Part shown: one piece after another, positions 45,413-55,370 of the stretch
Layout of the letters: every line of letters starts with the position of its first letter
How positions within the stretch are numbered: position 1 is the first letter of the stretch
Assembly (NCBI GenBank): GCA_006384855.1
Contig: VCJN01000687.1
Coordinates: forward strand, 49,137 to 113,136
Length of the DNA stretch: 64,000 nucleotides
Direction of reading: 5' to 3'
Origin: Tetraselmis striata
Lineage: Eukaryota > Chlorophyta > Chlorodendrophyceae > Chlorodendrales > Chlorodendraceae
Made by a program: the position numbers and the translations under genes
The notes under the pieces: generated by a model
What the model saw: only the letters and a program-made list of their open reading frames with translations
Databases searched by the model: none
Told to the model about the DNA's origin: nothing

Positions 45413-46291
45413 GCGGGGGGGGGGGGGGGGGGTTGAGAGTTGGGGTGGATGTAGCCCACCACCGGCTGGGAGCACAAATGCGAGCGAGTGCGCGGCTGTC
45501 CGCGCTTGGTTCAGCGGTGAGCGGCGGTGACCGCCAGGCGACCCCGTACTTCATGCGCGTGCTGGGGCGTTACACAATCATCAGCGGTTAGGGCGGCTGC
45601 ATTAAAACGCGCACCTACGAACACCACCTACCGCCTACCACCTACCGTACCGCCTACATCCGCCCACACCTCCGCCCGTCGTGCCGCACATCGCCGCACA
45701 CCGCGGGGTCAGCGATGTGCAGCGAGTACGTGCAGCCGCCTGTACTTAGCCCGGGTACTCCGCGTCGGCGCGCGACAGGCGAGCCCGCGTGGGCATATCA
45801 ATTTGATGAAATTATCGAAACGAGAAATTCATATAGTACTTTACAGGTCGCACGCGATAGTCGTCGCTACTGGGTATGAAATCCACGTCCCTCGTCCGTC
45901 CCGTATCGTCCCCGTATGTCGTCGTTCGTCACCAGTAGGGCACACTTGCGTCACATCTGAATCTCACAGTGACACCGCCGCACTACGTTGCTGCACATCC
46001 GCGCACATTCGTCGCGCACACATACGCGCGCCCTGCCGCATATATTATCCCGGATTAACTCAGCGAGACCACGTGTTCATTACGCCATGCTACTTCAGCA
46101 ATAAACATTGCGATATTACGCCGACACAATGCCGCACCGATTAGCCCTTCACAATACGTGCCTATAAATAGTCGTGGCGCGCTGCTCTTCGCCTCCGCTG
46201 TGTCGTTGACTGCTCCGGAAGCGCAGGCGGTCGTCGACTTGGTGTTAGTTTCTCCACTCGCCCCCCCCCCCCCTTCACCGCTCACAGCGCC

Positions 46292-47411
46292 ATGGCAGAC
46301 CTCGTCTCCCGGGCAAAAGCCATCGTGATCACAAAGAAAACCCGTGCAGAGGTGCCCTTATGCCTGGTGTTCGCGGCGCAGTCCGTGGAGACCATGGTTG
46401 CCCGCGCGGCAAAGTCGCAACCAGCCGATTTGCGGGTCTACCCCTCAGAAGACGACGCCAGGAAGGGCTCATGGGGCGCACCTCTGCAGGAGTTTGCAGC
46501 CCGGCTCAGGAACCAATCCGCCGGCGCTGCGACAACAACTCGAGGCCGCGCAGTACACCCTGCCAGAGGGGGTGCTGGCCTTCTATGTCACGCCCGCAGA
46601 TCGCACCGGCATCACGGACCCCTCCAGCGCTGCTGGGGCTGCCTCGTCCTTCTCAACAAGGTCGCGCGCCAGCACCGACACCATCACTGTCATGCGTGCA
46701 GAGATCCAGGCCGTATGGCCACGAGATGATGACGACGTGTACTTGCCGGTGCAAGGTGCGTTGGGCGAGGTTGTTGCCCCTGAGTGGGCGGCGGGCCTTG
46801 TTGTCTCGCGTGTCCGCGCCGCCGGCATCGAGGAGGACGAGAAAGACATGAGGAAACGCGTGACAAGGTGGGCACGCAACAAAACACTCCACCCTCCACA
46901 TAAACACGCACCCACACTCGTGGCTAACTGTGCCGCGCGCAGTTTCGTCCGGGAGCGCCGTAAGGCCCGCCTAAACGCGAAAGCTTCCACAATGCCAGCG
47001 GCGCAACTCGTTGTGGCCGAGGAGGCCGCAGCCTCAGCCGCTTGGAGGCGAAACGATTGTGGCTTGTTGTGGGCGTCTGGGCACAGGGGGCGTCCCGACG
47101 CCAAGGCAAGGAAGCTCATGGCGGCGTCGTCGACGGCACAACCTCCCGGGGTGGTGAAGACACTGACGGCCGCCGTTCTCCCTCCGGACGCGCCGCTGCC
47201 CCGCCCACCCCTAACTGAGAAGGAGCTGTGCTGGATGAACACCGCCGACAAGAAGCAGTCGGACGCCGACATGAAGCGGAAGAGGCCAGTGAAGAAGCGC
47301 CGAGGTGAGAAACTGACGGTCGCGGAGTCGGAGGCGGAGTCGGAGGCGGAGGCGGAGGAAGCGAGGTCGTCGAAGCGGCGGGTCCCCCGGGCACGCAAGA
47401 AGAAGCAGTAG
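46292..47411 (+). CDS. Basic nuclear-type protein of CACTA element A
   Basis: Begins MADLVSRAKAIVITKK. The first 80 codons (CLVFAAQSVETMVARAAKS, DLRVYPSEDDARKG) continue in another frame as QLEAAQYTLPEGVLAFYV, so one shift lies near 46530 or a small intron is missed. An intron with GT/AG fits 46870-46941, joining KRVTR to FVRERRKARLNAKAST. The C terminus is acidic then strongly basic (KRKRPVKKRRGEKL, RRVPRARKKKQ), a plausible bipartite nuclear signal. A TGTAA lies about 75 bases past the stop. The likely role is the second, DNA-binding protein of a CACTA element, by analogy with TnpA; no domain was recognised. Confidence 0.5.
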
Positions 47412-48057
47412 CCCCCCTCCGCGCGCGCCCCCCCCCCCCCCCCCCCCCCCCCCCGGCCACATTCCCGGATGGCAGCTGTCGCGAATATTGTAATTCAATC
47501 ATTCTTCGGCAAACCGCTACCTGCCCCCCCCCCCCCCTCCCCTCCCCCCCCCCCCTCTCGAATTTTTATGTAACGTGAGCACTCTTTGGCAAAACATGGC
47601 AGCCAAACCGCCCATCTGATGACCTTTGATCGGACGGCTGGCAGGCCCGTTCAGCAGCACTAGCTATAATGTACACATAATTCCCCAGTGTTACCAAATA
47701 CGTACAGCTGCGATTTGCGCTCCCATGTACGAATAGTCGTAGTTATCCACAGGACGACTCGTCATCGCGCCCGGGTTCGTACTAGATACCCGGTACCGGC
47801 TTAATAAATATATAACGTACTACCCGGTACTACACGGACAACCTCGTACCTTATACGTCAGTGCCATGTAACACGTCACCGCGCTAGTACGACTACCACA
47901 ATGATTACAAAAAGGATTTGTCGCCTGCCGGCAATAACGCCGGATGTACTCGCACGTAATTGGATGGACGTGCCGCCACCAGTAGCAGCCTTCACGGATA
48001 AATATCCGCTAGTAGTAGTGCTTCGTCACCCGTATGTCACATCTGAATCTCACAGTG
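47412..48057. repeat. Subterminal region of A, inverted match to 38130-38830
   Basis: Reverse-complement copy of the type 2 end of A'. It includes a TGTAA motif near 47486 and a 26-base C tract near 47429. It ends with the complement of CACTGTGAGATTCAGATGTG at 48057, but this is not the outer end of A. Confidence 0.7.
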
Positions 48058-48069
48058 CAAATATATATA

Positions 48070-48118
<49 letters not shown>

Positions 48119-48379
48119 ATATATTATGTATATGCATATGCATATATGTATATATATATGTATATGCATGTATGTACATATATATGCAGCAGATTCCCCT
48201 ACCTCTTAGGTTGAGCGGAGGAAAAGGAGAGCCGCGTCCGAAATTTCCTGGAATACGAGAGAATTGATACCGGTTACAATACGGTTTTATGACGGATTTT
48301 TAGGCGGCCTTCACGGATAAATAATAGTCGCTAGTAGTAGTGCTTCGTCACCCGTATGTCACATCTCATTCTCACAGTG
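48058..48379. repeat. (TA)n tract and second copy of the right CACTA end
   Basis: A TA-dinucleotide tract of about 60 bases starts at 48061, with TATATGCATA-type repeats to 48190. After about 110 bp more, the last ~75 bp of the element end (CTTCACGGATAAATA to CTCACAGTG) is repeated. The outer copy, ending at 48379, is the one next to the TAC target duplication. Confidence 0.75.
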
Positions 48380-48692
48380 TACCTGATATTTGCTCGCGGC
48401 ACGCCGCAGATTGCTGCAGCGCTGCAGCGCAGATGCTTCCTTAAGGCATGCTTTAATTGCCTAGATGGCTGCAGACCATTTATTAGTATGCAGGGCTGCA
48501 TGGCATAGAAGGGATATGAACACTCACCCGCTTGTTGATACCATACAGATTGCAAGGCAGTAGGGCTAATACTTGATATTTGCTGGCGGCACGCCCCAGA
48601 TTGCTGCAACGCCGCACCGCAGATGCTGCCTTTAAGCATGCTTTGATTGCCTAGATGGCTGCAAACCATTTATTAGAATGCGGGGCTGCATG
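48380..48692. repeat. Satellite array, right portion
   Basis: Resumes in the middle of a unit exactly after the TAC duplication (CTGATATTTGCTCGCGGCAC) and gives about 1.7 further units, the next unit starting near 48537 as GATACCATACAGATTGC. Confidence 0.9.
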
Positions 48693-48703
48693 AATTATTA
48701 ACA

Positions 48704-48806
48704 TGCGCCGGCCGCCGCGCGTTGACGCCACGCTGTGCCGGCTGCCGCGCGTTGGCGCCCCGCTGCCCCGGCCGCGGCGCGTTGGCGCCCCGCTGCCCCG
48801 GCGCCG
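48704..48806. repeat. 30-bp minisatellite in element D
   Basis: About 3.3 copies of the same 30-bp unit as 43611-43925 (GCGTTGGCGCCCCGCTGCCC). Confidence 0.85.
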
Positions 48807-48965
48807 CTAGCAAAGGAAGTGCGGTTTGTGAAATCGACGGACAGGAGTCGATTCACCTCTTATCTGCGGTTGAGAATGATTTGTTGTGATCGTTGATTAT
48901 GATTAATGAGGTATTGTCCAGGGAGCTATGGCAGCGAATTTCAAGCTGCATGAATCCCTTGTCAC

Positions 48966-50240
48966 GGACCAGACACGAACCCACGTTGCTTGCCGAGGTG
49001 CTCCGAGATATGCGCCCTTAAAGTCGCCGAATCTCTTCCGACGACCAACCACAAGGCGCGTCTGTTGGTGTCGGGGTTTCTTGGGTGCTTTGACGCGATG
49101 AGAAGTACACGACCCGCTGTCAACATGTTGTCGAGGTAGTCCATTTGCAGGAGGGGCCCTTGCGTCAAGTAGGTGCTCGGAATCTGCACGCGATAGATTT
49201 CCGCCTTGTAGGCCGCCAGCAGCTATAGGAGCAAATTCAGGTGAGAGAACCGAGGCGACATGACAACGACAAAGGGCTCCTTGCCTAGGGCAGCGTTACA
49301 AGAGCTAGGGGATACAGTACACGGGTTTGTACACGAGAGATGCGGGCGTTTACCTGCCCCCACTGCGGAGATGCGGGTAGTCCCACCCTTTACGGTCAAT
49401 TCGATCTCTCCACCCTCCGCATCTCTTGCTCGCCAGTCGTGCCAGCGGTGGCCTCAGCCACCGCTGCTTTGACGTCCGGGAGGACGTACCCGTCGTCCCC
49501 AATGTGGGCCTCCGAGTTCCAGTGCCGCATCTCTTTCGCCGCCGTCATGGTTCTCGCCGTCTCGCATACACGAACCCACGTTGCTTGCCGAGGTGCTCCG
49601 AGAGATGCGCCCTTAAAGTCGCCGAATCTCTTCCGATGACCAACCACAAGGCGCGTCTGTTGGTGTCGGGGTTTCTTGGGTGCTTTGACGCGATGAGAAG
49701 CACACGACCCGCTTTCAACATACTGTGGAGGTAGTTCATTTGCGGGCGGGGCCCTTGCGTCAAGTAGATGCTCGGAATCTGCTCGCAACAAATTTCCGCC
49801 TTGTAGGCCGCCAACAACGGTAGGAGCAAATTCAGGTGAGTGAACCAAGGCGATGTGACAAAGGGATCCTTGCACAGGGCAGCGTTACACGAGCTAGGAG
49901 CGGCAATACATGGGTTTGTACGCGAGAGATGCGAGCGCTCATATGCCCCCACTGCGGAGATGCGGGTAATCCCACCCTTTACGGTTAATTCGATCTCTCC
50001 ACCCTCCGCATCTCTTGCTTGTCAGTCGTGCCAGCGGTGGCCTCAGCCACCGCTGCTTTGACGTCCGGGAGGACGTACCCGTCGTCCCCAATGTGGGCCT
50101 CCGGGTTCCAGTGCCGCATCTCTTTCGCCGCCGCCATGGTTCTCGCTGTCTCGCATACACGAACCCACGTTGCTTGCCGACGTGCTCCGAGAGATGCGGC
50201 CGTAAAGTCGCGGAATCTCTTCCGACGACCAACTTCAAGG
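48966..50240 (-). repeat. ~595-bp tandem repeat of coding-like sequence in element D
   Basis: Matching blocks lie 592-597 bp apart (48971/49568/50160 and 49365/49957), about 2.2 units. On the minus strand each encodes, in one frame, IYLTQGPxxQMxYLxxML then LIASKHPRNPDTNRRALWL and ATLRAHLSEHLGKQ; in the adjoining frame VRVCETARTM, KEMRHWN and HIGDDGYVLPDVKAAVAEA, ending in a stop. The parts could be an exon duplicated in tandem. No protein family was recognised. About 48807-48965 holds nothing recognisable. Confidence 0.65.
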
Positions 50241-50252
50241 CGTCGACAATTG

Positions 50253-51180
50253 TCACATCTCGCCCCCTCCTGACGGCAATGAGTGGCGCGCAGCAATTGA
50301 GAAAGATGATGAGGAGCAGCCCCCCCCCCCCCCCCCCCCCCCCCCCGGCCACGCCGTCGACATGGGCAGGACCCGAGCCGCAGTCCGGGTCTGCCATGAC
50401 GAGGGGTTTTGCCGGGCCATTTTACCAGGGGACGAGATTTGCATCTGCTGGTGAGCGTCTTGGACATACTCGTTGCAAATCCCCCCCACCTCGTACACAA
50501 GCCGGTGGTCTTCAGAGGCTAAGAAGGCCCGCATGTTCACCGTGCTCTCGTCCCTGCCCCTCCCTTGCAGTCTGAGGTCATCGGGTACTGCGGATTGTGC
50601 ATGAGGTGTTAGAGGTCGTTGGCAGACAAGGACGAAAACACGAAACGGGTGGGAAACGGGGCGGGTGTTACCACTCATGTCGAGATGCGCGACGGCGAGG
50701 TGCGCTTAACGCAGCCCACGGCGCCCTGATGAGAGATGCGAGCGAAGATGCGAGTCCGCGTACCGTTGGAGTCGCTCGTGGGAGAGGGACCAAAGGTGGC
50801 ACACCTTGAGGCTTGGGGGGGTCAGGCTGAGGCTCGCCGTGAGGCGAAGGCTGCGAATCTCCGCCCCGGGCCATAGCGGTCCGCTTCCATGTTGCCCACC
50901 GCCCGGCTGCATGGGCCTCATGGGCTGAGTCGTGGGTTTGGCGCATGAGACGCCCTCCTGCCGGAACGCAAGTGCATCTGCGGAGAATCTTGCGCCATGG
51001 GGGTCACTAGCAGTGTGTCGAGAGCCATGCTCGTTGGGTCAAAGCCAAGTGCAGCCGCAGATGTCCCCCGCCACGCACAGGACTTTGCAAGCGGGCAGGT
51101 GTGCGTTTGCTCTGCGAGGACGGTCTCCCATGCTATTGTGCACCGAGAAGCGTTAAGATGCCTCAAAGAATACAAGCGCG
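50253..51180 (-). other. Coding-like minus-strand sequence of element D
   Basis: Upstream of the tandem repeat, frames give RRHLNASR-like YSLRHLNASRCTIAWETVL with CPLAKSCAW (near 51080), then ESTVNMRAFLASEDHRLVYE and GGICNEYVQDAHQQMQ (50440-50570). The segments look like exons of one protein leading into the repeated block, but frames change and a C tract intervenes near 50319. It may be the transposition gene of D; no catalytic motif was identified. Confidence 0.35.
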
Positions 51181-51736
51181 AGGGAGCTTGGGAGGGGTAG
51201 ATGAGTGGGAAGCACAGTGGCGGCGTAGCATTCGAGGCAAAAAAAAACGGTTAGCATGGAAGGGTAGCGATGCATCTCGTCAAAGGGCGGTGGACAAGCG
51301 TGTAGTACATAGTGCAGGTTCATTTCACTGAATAGTACCTCGTACAGTGTTGGCAAGAAAAGCAATGTGTCAAAGGCCAGTTTCACAGTACATTCGTACA
51401 GTGTTAGGCGTAACTCAAATTTGCACCCCCCAAAAGGGTTACAATATTGAGTTAAGGAGGGTGCAATTCTGAGTCCAGAAATGTGCCCATTTTGACTCAA
51501 TAATCGCCCTTTTTCCCGTGAACATCGCCCCCCTCCGTGATCCGAACGGGCACTGCCCGTCCGCCGGTTGCGGCCGACAGGAGGCCGTTTTTGCGCACTG
51601 CTGCGAGGCACACGAGCGGAATATACCGGGAAATAAGCGATAAACACGATACACTATTCTAGAGTACTAAAAAACGTACCGCGAAATGTATATTTCGCTA
51701 CATATCTCCAATTATGCATGCGTTGGGTGCGCCGTG
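51181..51736. other. Right end of element D
   Basis: No gene seen. 51400-51510 resembles, inverted, the hairpin region at 25260-25365 in the left arm. Ends with the 12-bp inverted repeat at 51725-51736. Confidence 0.5.
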
Positions 51737-52441
51737 CAGCAGGTCCTCTATGCTAAGTTCAAATTCAAGGCGGGACAGCCATGGGTTGTCGGCATGTCGA
51801 TTAATTATGACAAACAACGTCGCGCCGGATTATCAGACAACCTACATTCCGGATATCCTGGACCGGTATGGCATGCATAACTGCAACGCATGCGACGTGC
51901 GCTCCCATATGGTACCGGACTTCTGCCGGACTTAAGCCCGCAATTGTGACAGCCTCACCTCCACTGGATGCTTCGGAGCGCTCCTAGTACATACAAATGA
52001 TGGGGTGCCTGTTGTATGTCAGTACCTGCACCAGGCCGGACATCACCACCCCACTCAACATCTTGGGCAGCGTGCAGATGGAGCCCCGTGCGATACACAT
52101 GACAACCATAAGACAACGCATGACAGAAGAAGGTACTGCGGTATCTGAAAGGTACCATGCATCGTGGCATCACATTGGGCGCTGACTCCCCGGACAGACT
52201 GCGACTCGTTAAATATGCGGACTCCGACTTCGCTGCCGACCTGCTCCAGCGCCGGTTTCGCGGCGGCAACATCTTCCAAAACATCTTGCGCCAACATCTT
52301 TCGGCCGTGCGCCGCCCCTTCCAAAACATGATTTCGCCGCCAGTGCCACCTACCACAGCTCCGAAGAACGAAGTCGGCGACGAAATAGACCTTTCCCATG
52401 GGGCTGAGGCAGCTGTGATCCTAGGCGCGCGCCGGCTGTGA
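51737..52441 (+). pseudogene. Copia element, 3' part: end of RT and RNase H
   Basis: Continues the RT of 24252 as QQVLYAKFKFKAGQPW and VVGMSINYDKQRR, then after a frameshift YQTTYIPDILDRYGMHNC. An in-frame TAG precedes YIQMMGCLLYVSTCTRPDI, the usual RT-RNase H junction of copia. VLRYLKGTMHRG and KYADSDFAADLLQRR follow in another frame (RNase H, with the Asp of the SDxDWAGD-type motif). Beyond about 52280 similarity is lost. 52442-52650 contains no recognised LTR. Confidence 0.82.
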
Positions 52442-52652
52442 TCCGAAAAAATAGCGACTAATTTTGCAGTCGTAAAAGTAAAGTTCGCCCCAGGTCGTCG
52501 GCCGAAGCCGCCCCAACACTTGGCCTCGTGCGTAACTGCATTCGTAGGGCTCGCATATCCATTAGACCGTTGCCTCATTCGAACCACGAAGGGCTAATGC
52601 ATCACCCCGGGAAACCCCGGTCGCCCGGTCGCCCGGACGATATTGCCCTGAA

Positions 52653-52731
52653 ATGACAGAGCCGGGAATCGATCCGGGGACCTCCTGAGGAGTCGGAGAC
52701 CACCGCTCTACCCGTACTGAGCGGACACGAG
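52653..52731 (-). other. tRNA-like relic
   Basis: On the minus strand a D-arm GCTCAGTACGGGTAGAGC is followed, 25 nt later, by a T-arm-like GGATCGATTCC (consensus GGTTCGANTCC). Both internal RNA polymerase III boxes are thus present. The acceptor and anticodon stems do not pair well, and no anticodon can be assigned. It is more likely a tRNA pseudogene or the head of a SINE than a working tRNA. Confidence 0.35.
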
Positions 52732-53062
52732 GGCACGAGGCCTGATGTCCTCAATGATGCCATCATCGGTTATCAGAGTACTAACTGAGGATTACTAATT
52801 CTTACCCTGTTGGTCGTATACAGGCAGGTGCTAATGGTAGTAAGGATTACCCCGCACGAGTTAAAGCACTGATGTTCAGATTACCCCGCACGAGTACAGG
52901 TCCTTGGGTCGTCTCCCTGGGCTTCATGGCATCCAGATATCCCGGCAGCGGCCAGCGCGCCGCGTCCTCTTCTCACCCTTACCCCCACACAGCTGTCACT
53001 CCCACTACGCCCAGCAGCCCACACCGCCAACAGCCACTAGCAGCACCACGGCTGCTGCTTGC

Positions 53063-54153
53063 ATGGCTTCCCTCATGGCAACTACCACTCCTCGTGCCCT
53101 TGCGCACCCCCCTGGGCCGAAAGCTGCGGGCGCTCCACAGCGGGCCCGCGCTCCTGCTCGAGTGGCGCTCCTTCAGCATGCCACTCGCGGCGGCCGCCCC
53201 CTTGCGACAGCCCGCCGGTGCGTCCGCCCCGCTCCGGCCCAACGCGCCCACGCGCTCGAAATTCCGAGACACCAAAGTCCTAGAATGCCCCACATGTGCC
53301 CCCTCATAGTCGCTGATGCTCAGCTGCGCATACATACGTGCGCGTGAGCTGGCACGGTGTGGGCGCCCATCAGTAGGGGTCTTTACGAACCCTCGAACGA
53401 ACACCCAGCTCCCGCCCGAAGCATCTTGCTGGAATGTGCGCCAGGCTGGAAGTATAAGCAGGCTGCCACCCCCTCCCCCCCCCCCCCCCCTCCCCGCGCC
53501 GCGCTGCGCGCCCAATACGCAGCACACGGGCTGGTACAGTTGCGGCAACGCGCCGGTCTTCTGCCCCCCGCCCGATCCCGCCAGACCCCCCGACCCCCAC
53601 ATCATTTCGGCGCTTCCATGGCCGAGCAAGAGGCCGTCTGTTCCGGGGGGCGTGGGGGGGGGGGGGGGGGTGAAGGTGTAGCGGTGCGGATGCGCCGGGT
53701 GAAGCCCGCCCTCCCCCCCCCCCCCCCCCCCCATCCCTTGGCAAACTAGGCGCTTGCGTCTGACGGCTGTGCCGTTATGTTTCTCCCTGCAGGGCTCCAC
53801 GGCGGGGCGCAGCCAGCACCGCCGTGGTCCGTGCCCATGGTGGCAAGGCCAGTGTAGCGGAGCCGAACAAGATGGCTGGTGGGCGCCCATGCTGCTGGCA
53901 GTCGCGGATGCCCCCCCCCCCCCCCCCCTTCCTTCTCCTGAGCATGCCCGCCGCTCTGTGCTCCTCTATACTCCCTCTATTACACTCTCCTCTGCTTTTC
54001 TGTGTGCATGCCGCGGCGCGTAGACGCACACCAATGCATGCTAAAAGCAGGATTTGAGGGCAGGGACGCTTGAACGTTAAGGGGTGGGGAGGGGGCTTCT
54101 GCGCAGTTGTCTGCCATAGATATGGAAAACGAATATGCCCTGATATTCCGTGA

Positions 54154-54207
<54 letters not shown>

Positions 54208-55329
54208 GGCTGCTGACACTCCAGTGCCCCCCCCCCTCTCTCCCCCTCCTCGGCCTTGCAGGCTTTGTGGGCGAGATGCGCAAGGTCGCGATGAAGCTGC
54301 ACACCCGGGAGCAGGCGCCCATTGAGGGGAAGCGGGAAGACCCGCGCCCCCAGCGTGCCTTCGCGCCCACACGGGAGGGGTATCTGAAGTTTCTGGTGGA
54401 GTCCAAGGTGGTGTACGGCACCTTGGAGAGCATCATCGCGGAGGCCGCCTCACCGGAGTGTGAGTCCCGCCCCCTTGGCCCCTCCCCCATCGCTCCCCCG
54501 CATCTGCACCCGTGCCCAGGCGCCGTCTGAGCCGGCGCCGCCTGCAGTCGCCCGGTTCCAGGACTCGGGGCTGGAGCGCTCGGAGGCTCTGGCGCGGGAC
54601 ATCGCCTGGATGGCAGATACGTACGGCATGGAGGTGCCGCAGCCCAAGGAGGACGGCCCTGGCATGGAGTACTCCAGGTGCCCACTGCGTATTGTGTGCC
54701 TGCGGGTAATGTTAGTGCTGCGAGTGTTGTATCCCTGCGGATAATGAGGACCAGGCTCGAGGCAACCTCTTGGCGTGTGCCCCCCGCCCCTCCCCCCCCC
54801 CCCCCCCTTCACGACCAACGGCCGTCCTTACATCACGCTGTTCGGGGGCTGACCTGGCTGGCCAGCGGCCGTGTCATCATGCTGTGCTGTTGTCACCCCT
54901 GCGGGCCTGAGGCTGACCCGGTGCGGGCTGCTGCGGGCCGCTTTCAGGCTGCTGCGTGAGTTTGCGGAGCGGGAGCCGCCAGCCTTCATCTGCCACTACT
55001 ACAACACGTACTTTGCGCACACCGCCGGCGGCCGCATGATCGGCAGCAAGGTGCGCGGCGTGCGGTGGTGCTGTTGCCCCCTGTGGGCGGCACATTCTGC
55101 GCTCATCATTCTGGCTTCTAATGTCAGCACCCCTCTACGGCCGCCGTTGCGGTGATGAGAAGACTTTGAAATAACCGCTTTGCCAACTACATCCCAAATT
55201 GAGGCAAAACTTTAGATAGAGGATATTCAGGTTGTATGAGATACTTAGTTGAGGCTTATGTAGTGGTTTTTATTATACATACGGTAGCAACAGTACAGCA
55301 TTTGCCATGTCATCGTATATCCGCAGGCA

Positions 55330-55370
<41 letters not shown>

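Larger units (their letters stand above)
38130..45971 (-). mobile_element. CACTA transposon A', inverted and nested in A
   Basis: 7842 bp bounded by CACTGTGAGATTCAGATGTG at the left and its complement at the right, flanked by ACA on both sides (38127-38129 and 45972-45974). Read on the minus strand it has the same order as A: type 1 end, transposase N-terminal exon, part of the transposase, Cys-rich ORF, repeat block, basic protein, type 2 end. It is a deletion derivative of A: segments equivalent to 28850-30215, 30950-32170 and the dioxygenase-like/Ulp1 genes are missing. It therefore lacks the catalytic core and would need a transposase in trans. Confidence 0.88.
27287..48379 (+). mobile_element. 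CACTA (EnSpm) transposon A with nested insertions
   Basis: Left end CACTGTGAGATTCGGATGTG, right end the complement of CACTGTGAGAATGAGATGTG. A 3-bp TAC duplication flanks it (27284-27286 and 48380-48382), and the satellite unit it entered is continuous across that duplication. CAC(T)G ends, a 3-bp duplication, arrays of subterminal TGCACATCC repeats (27540-27870, 38090-38128) and a Tnp2-like transposase define the CACTA superfamily. Without A' it is about 13.2 kb. The gene order is transposase (+), Cys-rich ORF (-), unassigned gene (-), Ulp1-like protease (-), basic protein (+). Confidence 0.88.
24297..51736. mobile_element. Element D: DNA transposon with 12-bp inverted ends, unassigned superfamily
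   Basis: Ends are perfect inverted repeats CACGGCGCACCC (24297-24308) and its complement (51725-51736), flanked by CA (24295-24296 and 51737-51738). Deleting the element plus one CA joins the copia RT as TTC CAG CAG GTC, encoding DTFQQVLYAKF, an uninterrupted RT sequence, so this is a true insertion. Without the CACTA element inside, D is about 6.3 kb. It holds a ~188-bp satellite array in the middle and, on the right, tandemly repeated minus-strand coding-like sequence. The short ends and 2-bp duplication do not fix a superfamily; the duplication could be up to 2 bp only. Confidence 0.7.

Noticed and set aside
38127..48060. A single element from 38130 to 48057 with long inverted arms
   Set aside because: The flanks differ (ACA and CAA), whereas 38130-45971 has ACA on both sides and 27287-48379 has TAC on both sides.
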